64,000 bases of DNA from JBBQZU01 sp038207425. Lineage in GTDB: Bacteria > Bacteroidota > Bacteroidia > Flavobacteriales_D > Cryomorphaceae. This document shows positions 27,357-35,953 of this stretch, piece by piece (the stretch's first letter is position 1; each line of letters opens with the position of its first letter). Under the pieces are notes generated by a model. It was not told the DNA's origin. It ran no database searches and saw nothing but the letters and a program-made list of their open reading frames with translations. A program made the position numbers and the translations under genes. The stretch covers positions 1 through 64,000 of the forward strand of contig JBBQZU010000003.1 of assembly GCA_038207425.1 (NCBI GenBank), in the 5' to 3' direction.

Positions 27357-29189
27357 TTACTCTTTTGTCACCTGTATTTTAGTGCCTTTTTTCAAAGCTT
27401 TTTTATAGGCAGTTTCGTATTCTTTCAGCAATACTTTCCAGTCAAAATTTTCAGAAAAATCCTCGAGTTTATTTCGCTGAATCATTCTGTACCTGCGGGT
27501 TGTTTTCACGAAATGCAGCATGAATCGAGCGAGGCTTTCGGCCGATTTTTTAGCCGTTTTATTATGGCGCCCAAGCACAAAAATTCCTTTGTCTTCGTGC
27601 TCTGCGTCCATTGATTGAACATAATTTCCGAAACCAGACAAATCGCTTGTTACAGCAGGAACCCCTCTCGCCACACACTCAAGTGGGGTGTATCCCCATG
27701 GCTCATAATAACTCGGGAAAATTCCGAGGTGACATCCTCTAACAAACTGTCCGTAATCAAGTCCGAAAAGCGGATTTGTGGATTCAATAAAATCGGGATG
27801 GTATACTACCTTCACTTTATCAAGTGGAGAATTCACCATTTGTTCATTTCTCAAAAAGCTGAGCAATTCATCATCTATATCGTTTACCAGATTATGGGTA
27901 ACAATAATTGGCCATGCTTTGGTTTTCCATGACTGAATAGTGCGGCGGTAACGCAATTTCCAATAATCGTCAATAAGTGCGTTCAGATCAGGCAGCCGGT
28001 GCTCTTCGCTGGAGCGCGCCGCTGCATAAAACAAGCGGTCGCCTAACTGCTTTTGAATTGCCTCGCAATTGCGCATTATTTCTTGCATTACTCCCCGCGA
28101 TTCGAGCACCTCAGGATTAATACTCCATGTGGGGCGTTTGGTAATAAAAAACATGACTACAGTTTTATTAATTCCCTCACGCACCATCATTTGGTTGAGC
28201 CATTTCAGTGCCATCAGTGTAATATCAAAACCCTTGTTGCGGTATTCGTACCTACCTGATGTGAAAAAATAGAGAGTATTATCGAGGTCAAAATCGTAGC
28301 TATTAAAAAAGTGTCCGATTACGAATTGGTGTATTTTATCTTTAAAATCTTCATGTCGGTTGTGCACTTCATGGTAAGCCACATACTTGGTAATATTGAG
28401 TCCGTTCGGAGTTATTATGTCGGGTTTCTTGCCGAGCAAATATTGACATTCTATCCCCGTTACTTCGCTTACTGTGGTAAAGGTATCTGATGCTGCGGCC
28501 GCGTATCTTTCAATTTGGACCTGTGGCAATATTCCAAAACGGCGTGATTCTAATTCCCAGTTATACGTTTCAATTTTATTATAAAATTCAGGATCGCTAC
28601 CCGCAAGGTATCTACCCAGCATGGTAGCATGGGTAGTGAAAACTGTAGAAATGGGTAATTTTTCGCGCTTGATATCCAGAATCGGAAGTCCCGCCATCCA
28701 CTCATGAAAATGGGCCACCACTGAGCGCTTACCTCTCAAAATCTCCTTGCTTAGAATGGTGAAAAAAGTGCGGTTCAAATCCGACCATAGTATCATCTTT
28801 TCGAGCAACTGATCTTCGCGGTTGGTGGCTAAATCGTGATTTTGATTGAGGTGTTTGTGAATTGAATCGAGTCTGTTGAATACATTCTGTGGATTCAATA
28901 ATACTGTTTTCGGACGACCGGTAACCAGCCACCTTCCGTACCACACTTCGTAGCCCATATTTCGCATTTTCTCAACAGTGCGCCCAATAGGGTCTGCGAG
29001 GTTGTGTATATGATCGAATTCAGCGGCTATGTCTTTAAATTCTAGCGGGCCAAGAAGACAGTAATCATCGCCCCATTGCTCAATGGCTGCAGGTACTTTT
29101 GAACGAATTACGGTGTAGATTCCTCCCACCTGGTTGCATACTTCCCAGGCGCATTCCACTATGAGTGGCTCTTCATTGTTGGCAGTCAT
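27357..29189 (-). CDS. Glycogen synthase of the GT3 (eukaryote-like) family
   Basis: The 610-residue protein matches glycosyltransferase family 3, the animal/yeast glycogen synthase type, not GlgA (GT5). Marks are CAWEVCNQVGGIYTVIRSK at the N-terminus, VAHFHEWMAG, TTHATMLGRYLAG, ITPNGLNITKY, TSGRYEYRNKGFDI, and the catalytic EPWGYTPLECVARGVPAVTSD near 515. It transfers glucose, normally from UDP-glucose, to alpha-1,4-glucan. It lacks the long regulatory C-terminus of animal enzymes. It stands 167 bases upstream of the esterase/ATP-grasp operon on the same strand and may or may not be coregulated with it. Confidence 0.92.
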   Translation of the reverse strand: MTANNEEPLIVECAWEVCNQVGGIYTVIRSKVPAAIEQWGDDYCLLGPLEFKDIAAEFDHIHNLADPIGRTVEKMRNMGYEVWYGRWLVTGRPKTVLLNPQNVFNRLDSIHKHLNQNHDLATNREDQLLEKMILWSDLNRTFFTILSKEILRGKRSVVAHFHEWMAGLPILDIKREKLPISTVFTTHATMLGRYLAGSDPEFYNKIETYNWELESRRFGILPQVQIERYAAAASDTFTTVSEVTGIECQYLLGKKPDIITPNGLNITKYVAYHEVHNRHEDFKDKIHQFVIGHFFNSYDFDLDNTLYFFTSGRYEYRNKGFDITLMALKWLNQMMVREGINKTVVMFFITKRPTWSINPEVLESRGVMQEIMRNCEAIQKQLGDRLFYAAARSSEEHRLPDLNALIDDYWKLRYRRTIQSWKTKAWPIIVTHNLVNDIDDELLSFLRNEQMVNSPLDKVKVVYHPDFIESTNPLFGLDYGQFVRGCHLGIFPSYYEPWGYTPLECVARGVPAVTSDLSGFGNYVQSMDAEHEDKGIFVLGRHNKTAKKSAESLARFMLHFVKTTRRYRMIQRNKLEDFSENFDWKVLLKEYETAYKKALKKGTKIQVTKE

Positions 29190-29343
29190 TTTCTTTCTTG
29201 TAGTAGCAGGTTGGTAGGTCTAAGGTAAATAAAATTATGCTCAAGACTATTTACTTAATAATTCAAGAGGAAAATCAAACTTCATGACCGATGAAACTGT
29301 GGCAAACTGAAATCTCTTTCAATTCAATCTCCACTCCACGAAA

Positions 29344-29652
29344 TTATGCCAGTTGCAATTTTCTGAAAATTTTCACGTCGGCAATAAAAGTTCCAAAAGG
29401 TAAAAGCGAAGCAATGAATGACCAAAAGGCCTGAATGAAATTTATTGTTTTTGAAAAATAAAGCTGGGCCAGCAACATGATGTACAGAATAAATAACAAG
29501 CCATGCGCCATTCCAACGATATAATTTGGTTGAGGTAAATCATACATATATTTCAAGACCATTGTGATGCCCAGCAACAGAAATGAACATCCTTCCAGAA
29601 ATGCAATTACTCTAAACCGACCGACGGCACCCGACGAAAAACTTCTGATCAT
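29344..29652 (-). CDS. DUF3817 membrane protein
   Basis: The 102-residue protein has three membrane segments and the family pattern: VGRFRVIAFLEGCSFLLLGITMVLKY, YIVGMAHGLLFILYIMLLAQLY, and a final ASLLPFGTFIADVKIFRKL. DUF3817 proteins are short inner-membrane proteins of unknown role. A terminator-like hairpin separates it from the hydrolase gene upstream. Confidence 0.9.
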   Translation of the reverse strand: MIRSFSSGAVGRFRVIAFLEGCSFLLLGITMVLKYMYDLPQPNYIVGMAHGLLFILYIMLLAQLYFSKTINFIQAFWSFIASLLPFGTFIADVKIFRKLQLA

Positions 29653-29672
29653 AAAGATTTGAAAATTGAATT

Positions 29673-29708
29673 AAAAAAAGCCAAACTAAACTTTGTTTCG
29701 GTTGGGCT
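29673..29708 (-). terminator. Probable terminator after the dienelactone hydrolase gene
   Basis: On the minus strand AGCCCAAC (29708-29701) pairs with GTTTGGCT (29686-29679) with one mismatch, followed by a run of seven T residues. It lies 19 bases beyond the hydrolase stop codon. Confidence 0.5.
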
Positions 29709-29726
29709 AAAAAAAGTTAGCAAAAA

Positions 29727-30563
29727 TTAATTGGGATAAATGGCACCTAAAAATTCCTGGAGTTTTGCCCAGGATTGCTGATCGGCTTCTTTCTGATATT
29801 GCAGGGGTAAATTAAATTTTTCGCCCATTGCTGTGGCTCCGGGATTTGTGAAAGCATGCATAGCTCCGGGGTAGCTTACATACTCGTAGCTGGCTCCAGC
29901 TGCATCCATTTGTGCCTTAAATTCAGCTACCGATTCTTCGGTAATAAATGGATCGGCAGCGCCATTTTGCACCAGTACTTTGGCCTTTAAATTTTCACCG
30001 GGAGTGATGGGCAACTGCACCCCACTGTGAAATGCTGCAACGCCATCGAGATCCATACCACCATTGGCAAAAGCCATAATAAGCGAACCTCCAAAACAGT
30101 AACCTATTGCCGAAATAGAATGTGGATCAACATTGGGATTGCTCACCAACTCTGCGTAGGCCGCTTCAAACCGGGCCTTTGATGCATCCAAATTGCCCAT
30201 TACCATACCAGAAAATTTCATCGCGTCTTCAGGGTGGTCGGCTTTCTGTCCATCGCCATACATATCAACTGCCAGTGCCACATACCCGAGCTCTGCGAGC
30301 ATTTTAGCGCGGGTGCGGGCGTACTCATCATGCCCCCACCACTCATGCACAACCAGAATACCGGGGCGTTTTGAAGTATTATTTTCATCATACGACAAAA
30401 AGCCTTTCATCACGGTAGTATCACTGCTATAAGTTACCTCCTTGCCAACTACATTGACTACAGGTTCCGCAGTTTTTTCTCCATTGGTAGGATGAGAATT
30501 TACACAACTCACCATAAAGGCAAATGCAGTGAAGTAGGTTGTGGAGATGAAAATTATTTTCAT
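29727..30563 (-). CDS. Dienelactone hydrolase family lipoprotein
   Basis: The 278-residue protein starts with a signal ending in FMVSC, a plausible lipobox with Cys at about residue 20. The hydrolase domain has GILVVHEWWGHDEYARTRA, VALAVDMYGDG, the cysteine nucleophile elbow IGYCFGGSLIM, NGAADPFIT (Asp) and GAMHAFTNPGA (His). The Cys-Asp-His triad is that of dienelactone hydrolases. Many secreted members in Bacteroidota have unknown substrates. Probably anchored to the envelope. Confidence 0.9.
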   Translation of the reverse strand: MKIIFISTTYFTAFAFMVSCVNSHPTNGEKTAEPVVNVVGKEVTYSSDTTVMKGFLSYDENNTSKRPGILVVHEWWGHDEYARTRAKMLAELGYVALAVDMYGDGQKADHPEDAMKFSGMVMGNLDASKARFEAAYAELVSNPNVDPHSISAIGYCFGGSLIMAFANGGMDLDGVAAFHSGVQLPITPGENLKAKVLVQNGAADPFITEESVAEFKAQMDAAGASYEYVSYPGAMHAFTNPGATAMGEKFNLPLQYQKEADQQSWAKLQEFLGAIYPN

Positions 30564-30647
30564 TATTTCTGTGGTTTAAAAGTGAACACGCGCTTTGCAC
30601 TATTGGTTTACAAAAGTGAAAATTTTCAATATCGGCAAAAGAAGTTG

Positions 30648-30773
30648 CTAAGATTCATGCGCTTCATTATGCTCACAATGCGCACACCCATCAGAGATGG
30701 GCTTCTTCACCTTTCGGTAAATGATGAAGGCCACAATTCCGAAAAATAAAACGAACACAATTAATTCCTGCAT
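30648..30773 (-). CDS. FeoB-associated Cys-rich membrane protein
   Basis: This short gene encodes 41 residues: one membrane helix (MQELIVFVLFFGIVAFIIYR), a basic turn (KVKKP), and a C-terminal CAHCEHNEAHE motif with two cysteines and three histidines. Size, topology and position nine bases after feoB fit the FeoB-associated Cys-rich family (PF12669). It may hand over or sense ferrous iron at the FeoB channel; that is inference from linkage. Confidence 0.85.
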   Translation of the reverse strand: MQELIVFVLFFGIVAFIIYRKVKKPISDGCAHCEHNEAHES

Positions 30774-30782
30774 GGTACGAAT

Positions 30783-32900
30783 TTAAGAAAGAATCTGAAA
30801 GGTAATGAGCGAAGAGAGATAAGCTACTAAGGTCATAAATATGGTTTGCCCAAGAGGCCATTGCCATGACTTTGTTTCGCGGTACACCACCGCCACTGTG
30901 CTCATACACTGCATAGCAAAGGCATAAAATACCAGAAGTGACCATACCACTGCATTGCTAAAGAATGGCGCTCCTGTTTTACTATTCACTTCACGGTTCA
31001 GCCGATCCTGCAAAGTGGTATAGTCGTCATCATCGGCACCAATACTATATAAGGTACTGATGGTAGAAACAAAAACTTCTCTGGCGGCAAAACTTGTAAT
31101 GAGTGCAATACCGATTTTCCAGTCGAAGCCAAGTGGACGTATCGCAGGCTCAATAAATTTACCGAGTATGCCGGCATACGATGCTTCAAGCCGGGCAGTA
31201 TTTACCGAAAGGTTATAGGCGGCAATTTGTTCTTCACTCACAGTTTCTGCCATAGGTACTTTCGCCTCAGCTTGTGCAATACTATCGCCGGGACCGTATG
31301 ATGCCAATACCCATAATATTACCGATATCGCAAGAATAACTTTGCCAGCTTCCAGAACAAAAGTTTTAGATTTCTCATACATGGTAAAGAGTACGGTTTT
31401 GGCATTTGGTAAGCGGTATCTGGGAAGCTCAAGAACAAGGCTGCCTCCTGTTTCTCTTTTCATAATTACTTTCATTACCCAGGCTGAAGCCAAAGCCGCA
31501 ATAATACCCAGAAGGTACATTGCAAATAATGCCATTCCACGCTGATCAATAAACGCTCCGTCGCCTTCAGGTATGATCAGTCCAATAAGTACTATATACA
31601 CCGGAAGCCTTGCCGAGCAACTCATAAAGGGAGTTACGAAAATGGTGATAAACCGGTCCTTGCGATTGGATATGCTGCGGGTAGCCATTATAGCGGGTAT
31701 CGCACAGGCAAATCCTGAAATAAGTGGTACTACACTGCGTCCGTTGAGTCCAAAAGGACGCATGGCTTTGTCGGTAATAAATACCGCTCTGGCCATGTAT
31801 CCCGAACCTTCAAGCACTGCCAAAAATGCAAAAAGCAAGGCTATTTGCGGAACAAAAATAACGATACCACCAAGCCCGGGAATGATCCCTTCACTAATTA
31901 AGTTGGTCAATGCACCAGAAGGCAATACACGCGCCGCTTCGAATGAGAGCATGGCAAAAAATTGATCTATCAGTTCCATTGGACCCTGAGCCCAGGTGAA
32001 AATGCTTTGAAACATGGTAAACAACAATGCCAGAAAAATAGCGAAGCCCCAGTATTTGTGAAGAAGTACACGATCGAGTTTGAGGGTGGTGTTGACTTTT
32101 CCGGCACTTGCACCATTGATGCATTTTGAGAGAATCTCGCGCACCCTCTGGTATCGCTGCGCTGTCTCCAACCGCTGTGCGCCTGCGCTGTCAAAATTAT
32201 TTTCGATGGCCAGATCATGGAGTTTCTTTCGCAACTCCGCATCGAGGCGTGTAGGTTCGTCCCGAAATTTGAGCATTTGCAGAGCACGATAAGGCAACGT
32301 AGCTTCGGTAAGTTCCTGCACTTTATTGAGCAAGCCTTCAGGGCAAATCGCTTGAATATTAAGACCCGCCTTACCTACACTGAAACGGCTGTTTTCAAAT
32401 CCTGATTTCAGGTCGTTGAGTCCTGTGCCTTTATCGGCGTTAGTTGAATAGATAGGAATGCCCAGCATTCGCTCGAGCAAAACTTTATTAATAGTAAGCC
32501 CATCATTTTTGGCTTGGTCTTCCATATTCAGCACCAGGGCCATTGGATAACCTAAATCAATAAGTTGCAATACTAAAAAAAGTCCACGCTCCAGGTTGCT
32601 TTGATCAGCAATGGCAAGGATAGCATCTACTTTTGAATGTGGCTCAAGCCCGCAGAGTACTCGAAAAACAACTTGCTCATCTTCGCTTCGTGGATAGAGA
32701 TTATAGGTACCTGGAAGGTCTATAATATCTATTTTCAGATCAGATGCCGTGCGAAAACTTCCGGTTTTCTTGTCTACCGTTATGCCGGGAAAATTTCCAA
32801 CCTTTTGGTTGAGACCTGTAAGCGCGTTAAAAATGGTTGTTTTGCCAACATTGGGAACACCCGCAAGGGCTATAGTGCGGAAGCCTTGTGGTTCTTGCAT
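30783..32900 (-). CDS. feoB: Ferrous iron transporter FeoB
   Basis: The 705-residue protein has an N-terminal G domain (GVPNVGKTTIFNALTG as G1, DLPGTYNL as G3, NMED as the G4 equivalent) and a helical spacer. The membrane part has two Gate repeats (VLEGSGYMARAVFITDKAMRPFGLNGRSVVPLISGFACAIPAI and the C-terminal SFAAREVFVSTISTLY). FeoB moves Fe(II) across the inner membrane using GTP hydrolysis. It follows feoA by one base and precedes the small Cys-rich protein, forming a three-gene operon. Confidence 0.97.
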   Translation of the reverse strand: MQEPQGFRTIALAGVPNVGKTTIFNALTGLNQKVGNFPGITVDKKTGSFRTASDLKIDIIDLPGTYNLYPRSEDEQVVFRVLCGLEPHSKVDAILAIADQSNLERGLFLVLQLIDLGYPMALVLNMEDQAKNDGLTINKVLLERMLGIPIYSTNADKGTGLNDLKSGFENSRFSVGKAGLNIQAICPEGLLNKVQELTEATLPYRALQMLKFRDEPTRLDAELRKKLHDLAIENNFDSAGAQRLETAQRYQRVREILSKCINGASAGKVNTTLKLDRVLLHKYWGFAIFLALLFTMFQSIFTWAQGPMELIDQFFAMLSFEAARVLPSGALTNLISEGIIPGLGGIVIFVPQIALLFAFLAVLEGSGYMARAVFITDKAMRPFGLNGRSVVPLISGFACAIPAIMATRSISNRKDRFITIFVTPFMSCSARLPVYIVLIGLIIPEGDGAFIDQRGMALFAMYLLGIIAALASAWVMKVIMKRETGGSLVLELPRYRLPNAKTVLFTMYEKSKTFVLEAGKVILAISVILWVLASYGPGDSIAQAEAKVPMAETVSEEQIAAYNLSVNTARLEASYAGILGKFIEPAIRPLGFDWKIGIALITSFAAREVFVSTISTLYSIGADDDDYTTLQDRLNREVNSKTGAPFFSNAVVWSLLVFYAFAMQCMSTVAVVYRETKSWQWPLGQTIFMTLVAYLSSLITFQILS

Positions 32901-32901
32901 A

Positions 32902-33147
32902 TCAGGCCGCAGTGCTTACAGGCCTAACACGAATGAGTTTTGCTTCATTCTTACGAAGCGCAATTATGGTATTGTCAATACGGAAGGCCAGCGGATCTCC
33001 AAAAGGTGCTGATACCATCAACTGAATTTCTTTGCCAGGCCAAAAGCCCATTTCAGTGAGACGCTGTCCGGTAATTTCGCTTTGATCAAGATCTACGATC
33101 TCCGCGAGTTGGCTCATCTTTATAGTGTCGGCGGTGGTAAAATTCAC
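32902..33147 (-). CDS. feoA: FeoA family protein
   Basis: The 81-residue protein has the SH3-like FeoA fold: QRLTEMGFWPGKEIQLMVSAPFGDPLAFRID and ALRKNEAKLIRV. FeoA is a small cytoplasmic partner that supports FeoB-dependent ferrous iron uptake. It is the first gene of the feo operon, almost touching feoB. Confidence 0.95.
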   Translation of the reverse strand: MNFTTADTIKMSQLAEIVDLDQSEITGQRLTEMGFWPGKEIQLMVSAPFGDPLAFRIDNTIIALRKNEAKLIRVRPVSTAA

Positions 33148-33176
33148 TGTTTCTTATTTAAAACCGTTCTAAACTG

Positions 33177-33219
33177 CAAGTATACAACGCTATTTCATTC
33201 TGACAAGTGACTTATGTCA
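33177..33219 (-). promoter_or_regulatory. feo operon promoter with overlapping dyad
   Basis: On the minus strand TTG (33206-33204), 19 bases, then TATACTTG (33184-33177) match the Bacteroidota -33/-7 arrangement and spacing. An imperfect 19-base palindrome with arms TGACA/TGTCA spans 33201-33219 and covers the -33 element. It is a good candidate operator for an iron-responsive repressor, though it matches no consensus I can name with certainty. Confidence 0.55.
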
Positions 33220-33238
33220 AAATACCCTTTTCATGGTA

Positions 33239-33269
33239 TAAAAAAAACGCCGCGAAAAGGCGACGTTTT
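33239..33269 (-). terminator. Terminator of the nqr operon
   Basis: On the minus strand AAAACGTCGC (33269-33260) pairs with GCGGCGTTTT (33253-33244) with one G-U pair and a six-base loop, followed by more T residues. It lies 20 bases after the nqrF stop. Confidence 0.85.
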
Positions 33270-33288
33270 AAAGGGGAGACAGGATTAA

Positions 33289-34584
33289 TTATCCTCCAAA
33301 ATCATCAAAGGCAACGTTTTCAGGTGGGACACCCCAATCGTCGACCATTTTAAGAATTGCGGCATTCATAAGTGGAGGCCCACAGAAGTAGAATTCTATA
33401 TCTTCGGGCGACTCATGTTTTTTGAGGTACTGGTCAATCACCGCCTGATGAACAAAACCCACAAAGCCATCACCTTCACCTTCACAATCTTTTTTCACTT
33501 TCCAGTTGTCTGCAGGAAGGGGCTCGGAAAGCACCAGATAAAATTTGAAATTCGGAAACTCTTTTTCAATATTCCTAAAATGATCAAGATAGAAAAGCTC
33601 TCTTTTTGAGCGTCCACCATACCAGTAAGTCACTTTTCTACCTGACTTAAGGGTGTGGAATAGATGAAACAAATGCGACCTCATCGGAGCCATACCGGCC
33701 CCACCACCAATATACAGCATTTCTGCACCGGTATCCTTGATAAAGAATTCTCCATAAGGACCTGAGATGGTTACTTTATCACCGGGCTTGCATCCGAATA
33801 CAAATGATGAGCAAATACCCGGATTTACGTCCATCCATTTATTCTTAGCCCTGTCCCAAGGCGGTGTAGCAATACGAATATTGAGTATGATAATATTTCC
33901 TTCGGCAGGGTGGTTTGCCATGGAATAGGCGCGGAATATCGGTTCAGGATTTTTCATTTTCAGATCCCAGAGAGCGAACTTGTCCCACTCACCCTTGAAG
34001 TCCATAGGATCCCGCCCAAGCTCGGGGTGTGATGTAATGTCGATGTTTTTAAATTCCACTTCGCACTTTGGTACGTCGATTTGGATGTATCCGCCGGCTT
34101 CAAATTCAAGGTGTTCCCCTTCGGGCAACTGCACTACAAATTCTTTGATAAATGAGGCTACATTATAATTACTTATCACTGTGCATTCCCATTTTTTGAT
34201 ACCGAAGATTTCTTCAGGGATATGAATTTTCATGTCCTGCTTAACCTTAACTTGACATCCCAGGCGCCATTTTTCTGAAATTTCCTTTCGGGAAAAATAC
34301 GGGGCTTCCGTAGGCAGAATTTCTCCACCGCCCTCAAACACCTGGCACTTGCACATAGCGCAGGTACCGCCACCACCACAAGCCGATGGAAGAAAAATCT
34401 TCTCACTGCTGAGGGTAGATAGGATGGTATTTCCGGCTGCCACTTCAATGGTTTTCTCACCATTGATTTCAATCTTCACAAGTCCCGATGGGGTGAGTTT
34501 TGATTTTGCGTAAAGCAAAACACTCACTAGCAGCAGCACTACTATCAAAAATACGCCAATGCTGGCAATGATCGTTACAGTCAT
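33289..34584 (-). CDS. nqrF: Na+-translocating NADH:quinone reductase subunit F
   Basis: The 431-residue protein has one N-terminal membrane helix, then a 2Fe-2S ferredoxin domain (CGGGGTCAMCKCQVF with RLGCQV as the fourth ligand region). A ferredoxin reductase domain follows, with FAD-binding RAYSMANHP and NADH-binding MLYIGGGAGMAPMRS and FYFCGPPLMN. NqrF takes electrons from NADH and passes them to the rest of the complex, where electron flow drives sodium export. Last gene of the operon, before a strong terminator. Confidence 0.97.
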   Translation of the reverse strand: MTVTIIASIGVFLIVVLLLVSVLLYAKSKLTPSGLVKIEINGEKTIEVAAGNTILSTLSSEKIFLPSACGGGGTCAMCKCQVFEGGGEILPTEAPYFSRKEISEKWRLGCQVKVKQDMKIHIPEEIFGIKKWECTVISNYNVASFIKEFVVQLPEGEHLEFEAGGYIQIDVPKCEVEFKNIDITSHPELGRDPMDFKGEWDKFALWDLKMKNPEPIFRAYSMANHPAEGNIIILNIRIATPPWDRAKNKWMDVNPGICSSFVFGCKPGDKVTISGPYGEFFIKDTGAEMLYIGGGAGMAPMRSHLFHLFHTLKSGRKVTYWYGGRSKRELFYLDHFRNIEKEFPNFKFYLVLSEPLPADNWKVKKDCEGEGDGFVGFVHQAVIDQYLKKHESPEDIEFYFCGPPLMNAAILKMVDDWGVPPENVAFDDFGG

Positions 34585-34621
34585 TTTGTCCTTATTTCCG
34601 AATTAAACAATAGGTAATACG

Positions 34622-35236
34622 TTAAAGTTCGATACCCATGAACGCCATAAAAGCAATACCCATGAGACCGGTAATGATAAATGTGATGCCTAGCCCACGC
34701 AGAGGGGCAGGTACGTTTGAGTAGCGGATTTTTTCGCGAATTGCAGCTATGGCAACAATTGCCAGCAACCATCCCACCCCGCTACCTAATCCAAATACTG
34801 TAGCATCGCCAATGCTGGAGTATTGGCGTTCCTGCATAAAAAGAGCTCCGCCCAAAATTGAACAGTTCACAGCGATAAGTGGAAGAAAAATACCCAACGC
34901 TCCATAAAGCGCAGGAGCAAATTTCTCAACCACCATTTCAACCAATTGCACCATAGAAGCGATAACAGCTATAAACATAATGAAGCTGAGGAAACTCAGG
35001 TCAATATCGGCCATAGCTGGATCGAGCCATGTAAGGGCTCCTTCTTTTAGCACATAATTTTCGAGAAGGTAGTTGATAGGCACCGTAATACCCAGTACAA
35101 AAATTACTGCAGCACCAAGGCCCACAGCAGTCTTAACCGTTTTGGATACTGCCAGATATGAACACATGCCCAAAAAGTAGGCAAAGATCATATTGTCAAT
35201 AAAGATGGACTTTACAAATATGTTTACAGCTTCCAT
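34622..35236 (-). CDS. nqrE: Na+-translocating NADH:quinone reductase subunit E
   Basis: The 204-residue protein has six membrane helices and the NqrE/RnfA pattern: FVKSIFIDNMIFAYFLGMCSYLAVS, LPLIAVNCSILGGALF and GLGSGVGWLLAIVAIAAIREK. Cysteines in the MCSYL and NCSIL segments correspond to the intramembrane iron-sulfur site shared with NqrD. Length is as usual for the family. Confidence 0.97.
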   Translation of the reverse strand: MEAVNIFVKSIFIDNMIFAYFLGMCSYLAVSKTVKTAVGLGAAVIFVLGITVPINYLLENYVLKEGALTWLDPAMADIDLSFLSFIMFIAVIASMVQLVEMVVEKFAPALYGALGIFLPLIAVNCSILGGALFMQERQYSSIGDATVFGLGSGVGWLLAIVAIAAIREKIRYSNVPAPLRGLGITFIITGLMGIAFMAFMGIEL

Positions 35237-35251
35237 GGTGGTGCGTGTTTC

Positions 35252-35953
35252 TTAGTTCTGTTCAATGAGTTTGGTATTGCGCGAACGCTGAATCCAGATA
35301 ATGATGCCTACGATGATCAAAGCCATTGGAGGCAGAATCATCAGGTTATTGTTCATATAACCAAATTCGTAAAACCCTGCAGGCAAGAATTTAATTTGGC
35401 CAACTCCTGGAAAGCTTATTGCCCCTGAGCCGAAAACTTCGCGAACCACGGCTACTGCGAGCAGAATCCATGCGTAGCCCAAACCATTTCCTATACCGTC
35501 AAGCGCTGATGGCCATGCCTTATTGCCCATTGCAAAAGCTTCAAACCTTCCCATAATGATACAGTTGGTAATGATCAAACCAACAAACACTGACAATTTC
35601 TCACTGATATCGGGCAAATATGCTTTCAAAATTTCATTAACGATAATTACCAATGCCGCAACTACAACAAGCTGCACTATAATTCGAATCCTCGATGGGA
35701 TTGTATTTCGAAGTGCTGAAATTATCAAATTGCCCAATGTCGCCACAAATATCACAGATAGCGACATTACCACTGCCTGCTGCACTTGTACGGTAATGGC
35801 AAGTGCCGAGCAAATACCGAGCACCTGCACCGTAATGGGGTTATCATCGTTCAGAGGATCGGTGATTAATTTTTTATTTTTTGGTGAGAAGAGAGACTCG
35901 CGTGGCACTGCTTCTTTAACCAATTCCTGCTTTTCTGCTACTGCTGTGCTCAT
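35252..35953 (-). CDS. nqrD: Na+-translocating NADH:quinone reductase subunit D
   Basis: The 233-residue protein has six membrane helices with family motifs PLNDDNPITVQVLGICSALAIT, VGLIITNCIIMGRFEAFAM and LDGIGNGLGYAWILLAVAVVREVFGSG. Cysteines in GICSAL and TNCIIM face those of NqrE at the intramembrane cluster. Slightly longer at the N-terminus than proteobacterial NqrD. The start overlaps the end of nqrC by one base. Confidence 0.97.
   Translation of the reverse strand: MSTAVAEKQELVKEAVPRESLFSPKNKKLITDPLNDDNPITVQVLGICSALAITVQVQQAVVMSLSVIFVATLGNLIISALRNTIPSRIRIIVQLVVVAALVIIVNEILKAYLPDISEKLSVFVGLIITNCIIMGRFEAFAMGNKAWPSALDGIGNGLGYAWILLAVAVVREVFGSGAISFPGVGQIKFLPAGFYEFGYMNNNLMILPPMALIIVGIIIWIQRSRNTKLIEQN

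Noticed and set aside
28760..28800. Sequence like a tRNA T-arm (GGTTCAAATCC)
   Set aside because: It is inside the glycogen synthase coding sequence, and no acceptor or anticodon stem can be formed around it.
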